Shown: in pieces, positions 32,652 to 40,330 of the stretch
How the letters are laid out: the number at the start of each line of letters is the position of its first letter
Position numbering within the stretch: position 1 is the stretch's first letter
NCBI GenBank assembly: GCA_020633195.1
Contig: JACKEC010000015.1
Span: 248,001 to 312,000, forward strand
DNA length: 64,000 bases
Direction: 5' to 3'
DNA from: Sandaracinaceae bacterium
GTDB lineage: Bacteria; Myxococcota_A; Polyangia; Polyangiales; Sandaracinaceae
Notes under the pieces: generated by a model
Databases searched by the model: none
Told to the model about the DNA's origin: nothing
What the model saw: only the letters and a program-made list of their open reading frames with translations
Translations under genes and position numbers: made by a program

Positions 32652-33967
32652 CGAGACGAGCGAGCCGACGAGCCTTCCTCGGTGCGGTGGGGGCATCGGC
32701 GATCACCCTGCCGTTCTGGCGGGCGTTGAGGGGCGAAGCCCAGGGCCCCGTCTTCCCCAAGCGCCTGCTGCTCGTCTTCTCTCCGAACGGGACGATGCCC
32801 AGCGAGTTCTTCCCGGACGGGGGCGAGCGTGACTTCCGGATGCGGCGGATCCTCGCGCCGCTCGAGGCGCACCGGGATCAGCTCCTGATCCTCAAGGGCG
32901 TCGATCAGTCGATCAGCTACACGGGCCCCGGGGACGGACACCAGAAGGGCATGGGTTGCCTGTGGACGGGCGTGGAGCTGCTGCCCGGCGACGTGATGGG
33001 CGGCTGCGAGTCGTGCCCCCCGGTGAGCTGGTCGAGCGGGATGAGCGTCGACCAGCGCGTCGCGCAGGAGATCGGGGGCGAGACCCGCTTCCGCTCCCTC
33101 GAGCTCGGCGTGGACGTCGGCAACAACGAGAACGTCTGGACGCGCATGGTGTACCGCCGGCCCGGCGAGCCGCTGCCGCCCGAGGACGATCCGCACGCCG
33201 CGTTCGAGCGCATCTTCGGCGACATCGGCGTCGACCCCCTCGGCGCGGAGCGACGCCGCACCCTGCGGCGCAGCGTGCTCGACTACGCGCGCGGCGACTT
33301 CGAGGCCCTGTCGCCGCGCCTCGGCCGCGACGACCGCCTGAAGCTCGAGTCCCACCTCGAGAGCGTCCGCGAGATCGAGCGCCGCCTCGAGACCACCCCC
33401 GAGCTCGGCGCCGCGTGCGTCGTCCCGACCCTCGGCGACCCGGTCGACATCAACCGCGACGAGAACAACCCCGCGGTGCTCGCGCGCATGACCGAGATGA
33501 TGACGATGGCGTTCGCGTGCGACCTCACGCGGGTCGGCTCGATCCAGTGGAACAACTCGGTCGGCCAGAGCAGCTTCCCCTGGCTCGGCTTCACCGATCG
33601 CCACCACGACCTGTCGCACGAGGGCGACAGCAACGGCGACGCGAACGAGAAGATCACCAAGATCAACACGTGGTACGCGGAGCAGCTCGCCAACCTCCTG
33701 ACCCACCTCGCCGCGGTCCCCGAGGGCGACGGAACCCTCCTCGACAACACCCTCGTCGTCTGGGGCAACGAGCTGGCCAAGGGCAACTCGCACGAGCGCC
33801 GCGACATCCCCTTCGTCCTCGCCGGCGGCGGCGCCGGCTTCGAGATGGGCCGCTACCTGCAGTTCGACCGCGCGAGCCACTGCGATCTGCTCACGAGCAT
33901 CCTCGCCGGCTTCGGCATCGACGAGCGCTTCGGCGACCCGCGCTACTCGTCCGGGCCGCTGATCTGA
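32648..33967 (+). CDS. DUF1552 Tat-exported protein
   Basis: A 439-residue protein with a Tat-type leader (RRASRRAFLGAVG, then a short hydrophobic stretch). The rest matches the DUF1552 family by its LLLVFSPNGTMP opening, the MTMAFACDLTRVGSIQW middle and VVWGNELAKGNSHERRDIPFVLAGG near the end, which recalls sulfatase/DUF1501 enzymes. Its ATG lies in the stop of the DUF1592 gene, and the pair is consistently co-transcribed in this phylum. It probably acts in the periplasm with the haem partner. The substrate is unknown. Confidence 0.88.
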   Translation: MTRRASRRAFLGAVGASAITLPFWRALRGEAQGPVFPKRLLLVFSPNGTMPSEFFPDGGERDFRMRRILAPLEAHRDQLLILKGVDQSISYTGPGDGHQKGMGCLWTGVELLPGDVMGGCESCPPVSWSSGMSVDQRVAQEIGGETRFRSLELGVDVGNNENVWTRMVYRRPGEPLPPEDDPHAAFERIFGDIGVDPLGAERRRTLRRSVLDYARGDFEALSPRLGRDDRLKLESHLESVREIERRLETTPELGAACVVPTLGDPVDINRDENNPAVLARMTEMMTMAFACDLTRVGSIQWNNSVGQSSFPWLGFTDRHHDLSHEGDSNGDANEKITKINTWYAEQLANLLTHLAAVPEGDGTLLDNTLVVWGNELAKGNSHERRDIPFVLAGGGAGFEMGRYLQFDRASHCDLLTSILAGFGIDERFGDPRYSSGPLI

Positions 33968-34019
33968 GGGGGCCCGCGGGCGGGAAGCTCGCGTCTGGAC
34001 CCCGTCCCCAGGGGCACAT

Positions 34020-34415
34020 CTACGGCACGGTGAGGAACATCGGAAGGTAGAACGCCGACATGGCGCCACCGACCGTCACGGCCAGGAGCGCGACGCCGAG
34101 CGCAACCACCGTTGCCAGCGATCGCGGGCTCGATGCACGGGCGGCCCCCACCACCAGGACGGCACCCAGGAGGAGGGCGACGATGTATGGGGAGAACCCG
34201 TACACCCACGCCTGGGTCCAGCCGGGGAGAGCATCCCGTCCCCCGAAGTCGTCGAACATTCGGCCGAACGCAGGAGCGACCCCGAGCCGCAGCGAGGCCG
34301 TCTCCGCTCCGAGGATCGCGAAGATCGCGAGGGCGGCCCGTGGCGCCGAGCGCGTCGACCCTGTGGCGACATCGGGTGGGTCGGGCGGCGAGCCATCGCG
34401 CGGAGGGGGAGTCAC
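34020..34415 (-). CDS. small membrane protein of unknown function
   Basis: A 131-residue protein with a Pro/Asp-rich N-terminus and three or four hydrophobic helices (AALAIFAILGAETASL, YIVALLLGAVLVVGAA, LATVVALGVALLAVTVGGAM). No family is recognised. The GTG at 34415 has TAGCCT 7 nt upstream. It is convergent with the DUF1552 gene. Confidence 0.6.
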   Translation of the reverse strand: MTPPPRDGSPPDPPDVATGSTRSAPRAALAIFAILGAETASLRLGVAPAFGRMFDDFGGRDALPGWTQAWVYGFSPYIVALLLGAVLVVGAARASSPRSLATVVALGVALLAVTVGGAMSAFYLPMFLTVP

Positions 34416-34422
34416 ATCCGCG

Positions 34423-34428
34423 AGGCTA
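34423..34428 (-). promoter_or_regulatory. -10-like box (TAGCCT), 7 nt from the start
   Basis: TAGCCT on the minus strand, 7 nt before the GTG at 34415. A near-leaderless transcript is predicted. Confidence 0.35.
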
Positions 34429-34861
34429 CGTCAGACCCTCGCTCGCTAGCTCTCCTGATGTAGTCGTGGGTCGCAGCGGCCGGACCGGTGGAGCGCCCGC
34501 TCCGATCGGCAATGGCCGCGGGTTCGTGTGGGCTACGAGGGTGGCGCGAACACCAGGCTCTCCGCTCGATGTCGTGGAGTGAGCGCGAGGCGCGGGCGAT
34601 GATCGAGCGGGTCCGGGGCGAAGTCGATGGGTGCGCGAACGTCGGCGAGATCGTGAGGCTGGCGCTGAGGCGGACGGAACTGTCGTGTGTGCGGGAGGAG
34701 GTCGTGTCCTACCAGCGCTGCGCCTGATCGGCCTCGCTCGCGCTGCCGTAGCTCGGGCAAGGGAGGCCTTCTCTCGAGCCCGAGCGCTGGCACGGGCAGC
34801 TCGCTCGGCGGCAGGGGAGAACGGGCTCGCGCCGGCGTACCTCGCTCACAGGAGGGAAGCC
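34429..34861. other. sparse stretch with at most one small gene
   Basis: About 430 nt between divergent genes. The only coding candidate is the 52-codon frame at 34569-34727. The rest shows lower third-position GC and no convincing frame, hairpin or RNA structure. The promoter of the 39-aa membrane peptide gene should lie in the right part. Confidence 0.4.
34569..34727 (+). CDS. possible small protein (52 aa)
   Basis: The frame MSWSEREARAMIERVRGEV to YQRCA reads as an amphipathic helical peptide. Its third codon positions are about 90 % G/C, as in true genes here, while the in-frame codons upstream of 34569 lose this bias. That supports the ATG at 34569 and not an earlier start. There is no recognisable domain and no clear Shine-Dalgarno sequence. 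It may be a real small gene or chance. Confidence 0.35.
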   Translation: MSWSEREARAMIERVRGEVDGCANVGEIVRLALRRTELSCVREEVVSYQRCA

Positions 34862-34981
34862 ATGGAAGATGGAGGCGGAGGGATCGGCGGGCGTCTGCTC
34901 GGGGTGCTCGGGTTCATCGGGATCCTCGTGCTGCTGAACGTGCTCTCGATGGTGTTCGACTGGGGTTACTACTTCTACTGA
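34862..34981 (+). CDS. 39-residue membrane peptide
   Basis: A short gene, MEDGGGGIGGRLLG, then one hydrophobic span of about 18 residues (GFIGILVLLNVLSMVF) and an aromatic tail, DWGYYFY. It has one of the strongest Shine-Dalgarno sequences in the window (AGGAGG, 6 nt before the ATG). The next gene, an ICMT-like methyltransferase, starts 1 nt after its stop, which implies coupling. It is probably a membrane microprotein or helper of that enzyme; the partnership is inferred from position only. Confidence 0.7.
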   Translation: MEDGGGGIGGRLLGVLGFIGILVLLNVLSMVFDWGYYFY

Positions 34982-34982
34982 C

Positions 34983-35594
34983 GTGGCGGGCGGGGTGACG
35001 GCGAGCTGGCGGTGGGAGCGGGCGTACGACGTCGCGCTCGGGCTCTCCGCGATCTCGTGGGGAGGGCTCGGCCTCTTCGCCGCGGTCGAGCGGCCGCTCG
35101 CGGTGCGCGTCGCGCTCGCGGGGCTGAACGTGGTCGTCGGCGGGCTGTTCCTCGCGCGTCGCGAGGCGCTCACCGCCGGCGGGCCACGCGCGATCTTGGC
35201 GGCGCTTCCGTCGATGCTGCTCGGCGCGCTCGCGGTGCGCCTCGCGGACGCGTCGTGGCCAGCGCTCGCGCAGGGGGTCTTCTGCGCCGGCGCGGCGCTC
35301 GCGGTGACGAGCCTCCTCGCGCTCGGCCGCTCCTTCGCCTTTCTCCCTTCGCGGCGCGAGCTGGTGGTGCGCGGGCCCTATCGGTGGGTGCGGCACCCGG
35401 CCTACCTCGGCGAGCTGGTGATGCTCGCCGGCTGCGCGCTCGCGGCGCCGCGCATCGGTGTGCCTCTCGCGCTCGCGACCGCCCTCACCCTCGGGCTGCG
35501 CATCCGCGCCGAGGAGTCGCTGCTGGCGCAGGACGCCGGCTGGGCGCGCTACCGCGAGCGGGTCCGCTGGCGCCTCGTGCCCTTCGCGTACTGA
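34983..35594 (+). CDS. ICMT/PEMT-family membrane methyltransferase
   Basis: A 203-residue polytopic membrane protein. The C-terminal signature GPYRWVRHPAYLGELV plus LRIRAEESLL is that of isoprenylcysteine carboxyl methyltransferase-like and phospholipid methyltransferase-like enzymes, which bind SAM at this RHPxY/EE site. About five hydrophobic spans precede and flank it. Substrates of the bacterial members are mostly unknown; lipids or isoprenoids are likely. The GTG start is 1 nt after the 39-aa peptide gene. Convergent with the vWA lipoprotein gene (5-nt gap). Confidence 0.82.
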   Translation: MAGGVTASWRWERAYDVALGLSAISWGGLGLFAAVERPLAVRVALAGLNVVVGGLFLARREALTAGGPRAILAALPSMLLGALAVRLADASWPALAQGVFCAGAALAVTSLLALGRSFAFLPSRRELVVRGPYRWVRHPAYLGELVMLAGCALAAPRIGVPLALATALTLGLRIRAEESLLAQDAGWARYRERVRWRLVPFAY

Positions 35595-35599
35595 CCGCG

Positions 35600-36916
35600 T
35601 CAGATCAGGATCGTCGGGCAGCCCAGGACGATCTCCACCGTGGCCGAGCCCATCAGCAGGCGCTCGCAGATCGCGCCCTGGATGATGATCGCCTCGTGCT
35701 CGTCGGAGACGAAGTTCCAGCTGTCGACCGACGAGTCGGTGGAGCGGCCCAGGACGGTGCGCATCTCGCCGTCGAAGGTCACGCCGACGTTGACCTGGGT
35801 CGGGTCGAACAGGCTCGGGTCGGCCCCGCGCGGGAGGTCGAAGACGCAGCTGTCGAGGAAGCTCCGCGCGATCTCGTCGAGGGCCGCCTCGAAGTCCGAC
35901 CGGAAGCTCCCCGCCGAGGCGTCGTAGTGGCAGCAGTTGGGGGTGCCGGAGCATTGGCCGCCGAAGAAGGGGATCGACATGCAGCGGAGCGGGGACGGGC
36001 AGTCGGAGTCGGCCGAGCAGCCGCAGAACCCCGGGAAGCCGGCGATCGGCGAGGTGCAGGTGCCGGCGCCGGGGCAGTCGCCGTCCGAGAGGCAGGAGTC
36101 GGTCGTGCACTGCGGGATGCACGTGTCGTTGCGGGGCGTCCCGCCGTTGTAGGCGATGGTCGAGAGGGTGGCGTTGCTCGTCGTCAGGCCGACCGCGTAG
36201 GTGAGGTAGTTGCTCATCGTGCGCTCGGACATCACCTGCGCGTAGAGGGCGGTCTTGTCCTCGAGGTCGCAGTTCTCCTCGCCGTCGGTCACGAGCACGA
36301 TGCCGCGCTGGCCGGGGGTGTCGAGGGTGTCGAGGTAGTCGTAGCCGGCCCGGAGCGCGTCGAAGATCGGCGTCACCCCGGCCGAGGCGTCGGCCCCCGC
36401 GAGCACGCTCATGATCTGCGGCCGCGACGTCGAGAGCGGCGCGACCCGGACGTGGGGCACGCCCGCGCTGAGCGCGACGTTGCACTCGTCGCCCTCGCCC
36501 GTCGGGAAGAGCATCAGCCCCATCGACAGCTCGTCGGGGATCGAGCCGAGCACGGAGTTGATCGCGCCGCGGGCGAGATCCCACTTCGACGGGTTGCTCG
36601 AGGTCGGGTCGTCCCCGTTCGGCGTGTCGGACATCGAGCCGGACCGGTCGAAGACCAGGAGCAGGCTGCCGGGCACGCGCGTGGTCGGGATCGCGGTGGC
36701 GCCGCAGCCGCCGTCGGGATCGAAGGGGTCGTAGAAGCCCGCGTCGCGCGGCGGCACCGACGAGTCGATCGACATCATCGCGCCGTCCATCCCGCCGCCG
36801 CCGCCGTCGCTGCCGCCTCCGCCGCCGCCGTCTCGCCCGGGGGGGCGTGGACCGGCGTCGCACGCGACGAGGAGGAGGGCCAACAGGACGGGGAGGGAGG
36901 GGTGCAGCCGGGTCAC
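35600..36916 (-). CDS. von Willebrand factor A domain lipoprotein
   Basis: A 438-residue lipoprotein (lipobox LLLVAC). A Gly/Asp-rich linker with poly-Gly runs follows, then a vWA domain: SLLLVFDRSGSMS is the MIDAS DxSxS, and VLVTDGEENC holds the later Asp. A Cys-rich insert (CTTDSCLSDGDCPGAGTC and later pairs) interrupts the C-terminal half. Such domains bind ligands through a metal ion. It is probably anchored to the outer face of a membrane. The GTG at 36916 has TAGGCT 6 nt upstream. Confidence 0.85.
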   Translation of the reverse strand: MTRLHPSLPVLLALLLVACDAGPRPPGRDGGGGGGSDGGGGGMDGAMMSIDSSVPPRDAGFYDPFDPDGGCGATAIPTTRVPGSLLLVFDRSGSMSDTPNGDDPTSSNPSKWDLARGAINSVLGSIPDELSMGLMLFPTGEGDECNVALSAGVPHVRVAPLSTSRPQIMSVLAGADASAGVTPIFDALRAGYDYLDTLDTPGQRGIVLVTDGEENCDLEDKTALYAQVMSERTMSNYLTYAVGLTTSNATLSTIAYNGGTPRNDTCIPQCTTDSCLSDGDCPGAGTCTSPIAGFPGFCGCSADSDCPSPLRCMSIPFFGGQCSGTPNCCHYDASAGSFRSDFEAALDEIARSFLDSCVFDLPRGADPSLFDPTQVNVGVTFDGEMRTVLGRSTDSSVDSWNFVSDEHEAIIIQGAICERLLMGSATVEIVLGCPTILI

Positions 36917-36922
36917 CGGAGC

Positions 36923-36928
36923 AGCCTA
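36923..36928 (-). promoter_or_regulatory. -10-like box (TAGGCT) of a leaderless promoter
   Basis: TAGGCT on the minus strand, exactly 6 nt before the GTG at 36916. Confidence 0.5.
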
Positions 36929-37002
36929 TGCCCAGCGCGGCTGGCTTCCAACATCGCGCGCACCTTTGGACACCGCCGTCGAGGCTGGCGAGGATGGGGG
37001 GC

Positions 37003-38145
37003 ATGAGTCGACGCGGACGCTCCAGCCGCCGCCAGCTCGCCGAGCTCGCCGAGCTCGTGCGCTCGATCCTGGAGGAGCTCGGCGCCGCGAAGGGGGGCCC
37101 CAAGGCGCGCGGCCACCGCGCCGCGCTCGATCTCGTCGACGCGCACGTGCGCGGTGAGCTCGTGACGCCGGAGGCGCTGGCGTCCGCGCGCGCCGTCCTC
37201 ACCGAAGGGCAGGCGCGGCTCTGGGTCCACTCCTCCCCCCTGTGGCGCGCCGCGTACCACCTCCCCGTGGACGCGCTGCTCGCCGTGGTGGAGCGAGGCG
37301 ACGACCTCGCGGACTCGATCCTCGAGCGCGCCGAGGACGCCGTCCGCGAGGCGCGGCTCGGGGGCCTGAGCGTCGACCTCGAGGCGCTGCGCGCGACGGC
37401 GCTCGCCCACGCGGCGGCGTTCGACGAGGCGCCCTTCGCCGGGCCGACGGACGAGGACGCGGCGCGGGATCTCGTGCTCCTCACGCGCTCCCGCGCGGCG
37501 CTGCCCGCCGGGGTCCGCGAGCTCTTCGACTTCGCGGGCGTCGAGCGCGACGCGTCCCAGACGATCGACCCCGCCACGCTCTCGGCGGGGCTGGCGGAGC
37601 GCGACCTCCCGACGAGTGAGGCGGTGCTCGCGTTCGAAGCCGACTTCGGCGGGCTCCTCGTGCCGCTCACGACGCAGGACGGCTGGCGCGCCGACGGCTC
37701 GTACACGCTCGTCGGTCCGCACGCGATGCTCTCCACGCACTCGCAGGCGCCGCGCGGCGGAGCGAGCGGCGAAGCGCAGGGCCTCGTGCTGGTGGCGCGG
37801 GGCCCGCAAGAAGACTTGTACTTCCTCGACCCGCGAGGCGCGGCGTATCGCCACTGGACGACCAACGAAGCGGGCGCCGTCCCCTGGGGAGCCGACGGCG
37901 CCGAGCTCGTCCTGCGGCTCACGATCGCCGCGCTCACCTTCCAGGCCGTCGACCCGCCAGGGACCCTCGTGTTCCCGCCCGCCGCGCGCGTTTCGGACGT
38001 CGCCGTGGCGCTCGGGCTCACCCGGCTCTTCGCGGACGAGCGCAGCGAGTGGTGGGTCGGCGCGGCGGCGATCCTCGTGGTCCTCGAGGGGAGCGTCTTC
38101 GGCCTCGCGCGCACCGAGCGCGCGAGCATGGCGCTCCAGCGCTGA
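37003..38145 (+). CDS. hypothetical soluble protein
   Basis: A 380-residue protein without signal peptide or spans. The first 180 residues are helical and Ala/Arg/Glu-rich (RQLAELAELVRSILEELG, then SPLWRAAYHLPVDALLAVV). A second half contains LPTSEAVLAFEADFGGLLVPL, which faintly recalls the SMI1/KNR4 (SUKH) start, and LVLVARGPQEDLYFLDPRGAAYRHW. The ATG at 37003 was chosen as the first start after the divergent promoter region. Function is unknown; the SUKH resemblance is weak. Confidence 0.7.
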   Translation: MSRRGRSSRRQLAELAELVRSILEELGAAKGGPKARGHRAALDLVDAHVRGELVTPEALASARAVLTEGQARLWVHSSPLWRAAYHLPVDALLAVVERGDDLADSILERAEDAVREARLGGLSVDLEALRATALAHAAAFDEAPFAGPTDEDAARDLVLLTRSRAALPAGVRELFDFAGVERDASQTIDPATLSAGLAERDLPTSEAVLAFEADFGGLLVPLTTQDGWRADGSYTLVGPHAMLSTHSQAPRGGASGEAQGLVLVARGPQEDLYFLDPRGAAYRHWTTNEAGAVPWGADGAELVLRLTIAALTFQAVDPPGTLVFPPAARVSDVAVALGLTRLFADERSEWWVGAAAILVVLEGSVFGLARTERASMALQR

Positions 38146-38150
38146 CGGCC

Positions 38151-39011
38151 TCAGAGCCCGAGCGACGCGAGGTCGAGGAGGCCGTCGCGCACCGGCGGAC
38201 AGAAGAAGTAGCGGCCGCTGATCGGCTGCGTGAACCGGAACAGCGCGTCGGTGACGCCGTCCTCGGCGCCGACCATGCGGCCGAGGATCGCCTCGAAGGC
38301 GTCGAAGCTGCGGCCGAAGGCGACGAACACGAGCCCCTCGCGGCCCGGCTCGCTGAAGGGCATCGAGCGGCGCAGGACGAAGGCCTCCGGCTCGAAAGAC
38401 TCTTGCGCGCTCCGCTTGACGTGCGCGGAGGCCGGCGCGTCGTCGAGCTCCTCGTTGTCGGCGCGCCTCCGGCCGATCGTGTGATCGCGCTCCGCCTCGG
38501 TCATCGCGTCGAGGCGCCCGAGGTCGTGCACCCACTGCTGGACGGCGACGAAGCTCCCGCCGCCCGGGGCGAACGCGGCCTCGAGGGCCTCGTCGCCCTT
38601 CGGGTTCTCGGTGCCGTCCTCGTACCCGCTCAGGTCGAGGCCGGCGCCGTAGGTGAAGGCCTCGATCGTCTCGACGAGCTCGAACGCGCCCTCGACGAGC
38701 GCGGCGAGCGCGCGCCCGCGGTGGAGCAGCTCGCCGCGGTCCTCGCCCCGGAGCCAGAGCCAGAGGGCGGCCGGGGTCGACGGCACCTCGACGCCCGGGC
38801 CCGTGAGCCGCGGGAACGCGCGCAGGCCCTCGATCGTGACGCCGAGCGCGGCGGCGAGCGACGCGCCGACGCCGACCACGAGGCGCTCCTCGATCGGGCG
38901 CGAGGCGAGCGCGCGCAGCGCGTCGCGGGGGTCCGCGCCCGGCCGGAGCCGGAACGTGAGGTAGCGAGCGTGCGCGGGGATCGCGGGGAGGATTCCGGGC
39001 TGCGAGGTCAT
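38151..39011 (-). CDS. Dyp-type haem peroxidase
   Basis: A 286-residue dye-decolourising peroxidase. The diagnostic GxxDG is in LSGYEDGTENP near residue 140, where the Asp acts at the distal haem side. The proximal His is probably in ASAHVKRS near residue 200, followed by the usual LRRSMPF. There is no signal peptide or Tat motif, so it is probably cytosolic or encapsulated, but no encapsulin gene is visible. TACCAT lies 9 nt before the ATG. Convergent with the preceding gene (5-nt gap). Confidence 0.9.
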   Translation of the reverse strand: MTSQPGILPAIPAHARYLTFRLRPGADPRDALRALASRPIEERLVVGVGASLAAALGVTIEGLRAFPRLTGPGVEVPSTPAALWLWLRGEDRGELLHRGRALAALVEGAFELVETIEAFTYGAGLDLSGYEDGTENPKGDEALEAAFAPGGGSFVAVQQWVHDLGRLDAMTEAERDHTIGRRRADNEELDDAPASAHVKRSAQESFEPEAFVLRRSMPFSEPGREGLVFVAFGRSFDAFEAILGRMVGAEDGVTDALFRFTQPISGRYFFCPPVRDGLLDLASLGL

Positions 39012-39119
39012 GGGGGCGGGATGGTAGGCGCTGTCCCCACGAGGGACCAAGCCTCTGCCTATGACGCGAATGCGCGACCGCTATTTCCCACCGCTCCCGC
39101 GCCTCCGCATCTTGAGGGC

Positions 39120-39494
39120 ATGGCTCCCAAGCGACTCTTTCACACCCTCGTGGTCTCGAGCGTCATGACGCTCGACGGCTGCACCATCAGCCACGCGACC
39201 ACCGCCGACGCCGGCCCGGGCGACCCCCCGGACGGCGGCGCGGACGGGCTCGACGCGGGCGCCGACGGCGGGACCGACGCGGCGATCCCGGACGCGGCGA
39301 TCCCGGACGCGGGCTTCGACGCGGCGATCCCCGACGCCGGCTGGGACGCGGGCGACGCGCGCTTCTGCGAGCCGGGCTGGCCCACCACCAAGGGGATGGT
39401 CTGCGTGGACATCGGCGACGGCGTCGTCGAGTGCTGCCGGCTGTGGCTCGACGACGGCTCGATGGACTCGTGCTGCATCGGAGTGCCCGAGTGA
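39120..39494 (+). CDS. small lipoprotein with AAIPDA repeats and Cys-rich tail
   Basis: A 124-residue exported protein: a signal peptide ending in MTLDGC, a low-complexity linker of Asp-Ala-Gly with repeated AAIPDA/FDAAIPDAG units (about residues 55-80), then a compact Cys-rich tail (FCEPGW, MVCVDIGDGVVECCRLW, DSCCIG) that could hold three disulfides. The linker DNA has near-identical 15-18-nt direct repeats. The following diiron-protein gene overlaps its stop by 4 nt. Unknown function. Confidence 0.7.
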   Translation: MAPKRLFHTLVVSSVMTLDGCTISHATTADAGPGDPPDGGADGLDAGADGGTDAAIPDAAIPDAGFDAAIPDAGWDAGDARFCEPGWPTTKGMVCVDIGDGVVECCRLWLDDGSMDSCCIGVPE

Positions 39495-40315
39495 TCGGCG
39501 CGCCGATGACCTCGCCGAGCCCCCGCGCGCGCCTCCGGTCGGACGGACGCTGGGGCGGCGCGGTCACCCGCCGCGCGCTGCCCGACGGCGCCGACGAGAT
39601 CGGGGCGCTCGGCCCCGCGACGCGGGCTCGGCTCGCTCGGATCTGGCTCAGCCAGGCGGCGACCGAGCTCCGCGTGGCGAGCTCCTTCGCGGTGATCCAC
39701 CGCGGCCTCGTCGCGCTCGACGCGGACGCGGGCCTCGTGCGGCTCGCCGCGCGGGCGGTCGACGACGAGCACCGGCACGCGACGCTCGCGGAGGAGCTGG
39801 CCGGCCGCTACGCGGGGCGCGCGGTCGGGCCGCCCCCCGTCCTGCCCGACCAGCGGCCCGGTCACCCCACGGCGTCGAGCCCCGCGCTGCGGAGCGCGCT
39901 GTGGGTCGTCGGACAGTGCGCGCTCAACGAGACGTTCGCGAGCGCCTACCTGAGCGCGGGCTACCAGGGCGCTCGGCACCCCCTCGCCCGGGCCGCGCTG
40001 CGCGAGCTGCTCGAGGACGAGATCGACCACGCGCGCATCGGCTGGGCCTACCTCGGCACGACCTCGCCCGCGCTGCGGCGCGAGCTGAGCGACTGGCTGC
40101 TGCCGCTCACGGTCTGCAACCTGCGCGAGTGGCGCCGCCTCGAGCTGCCCGAGGACGACGCGCTCGCCGCGCACGGCGTCCCGCCGCTGGCCATCGCCCG
40201 CGAGGCGCTCGAGGAGACGCTCCGCGAGGTGCTCGTCCCCGGCTTCCGCCGCGCCGGCCTCGACACGCGCGCCCTCGAGCGCTGGATCGCTGCCGGCGCG
40301 TACGATCGGAGCTGA
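39491..40315 (+). CDS. ferritin-like diiron protein
   Basis: A 274-residue (GTG 39491) or 269-residue (ATG 39506) helical protein. Two ExxH-type iron motifs, VDDEHRHATL near residue 95 and LEDEIDHARIGW near 180, plus the accompanying Glu residues (ATELRVASSF, ALNETFASAYL), fit a ferritin-like four-helix bundle with a diiron centre. Such proteins range from oxidases to storage proteins. The start overlaps the lipoprotein stop (GTGA), an unusual pairing of an exported lipoprotein with a soluble diiron protein. Confidence 0.78.
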   Translation: MIGAPMTSPSPRARLRSDGRWGGAVTRRALPDGADEIGALGPATRARLARIWLSQAATELRVASSFAVIHRGLVALDADAGLVRLAARAVDDEHRHATLAEELAGRYAGRAVGPPPVLPDQRPGHPTASSPALRSALWVVGQCALNETFASAYLSAGYQGARHPLARAALRELLEDEIDHARIGWAYLGTTSPALRRELSDWLLPLTVCNLREWRRLELPEDDALAAHGVPPLAIAREALEETLREVLVPGFRRAGLDTRALERWIAAGAYDRS

Positions 40316-40330
40316 GTCGGGCGAGGGTCG

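Noticed and set aside
34488..34727. Longer 79-codon version of the small gene
   Set aside because: The codons before 34569 lack the high third-position GC of real genes here, so only the shorter frame was kept.
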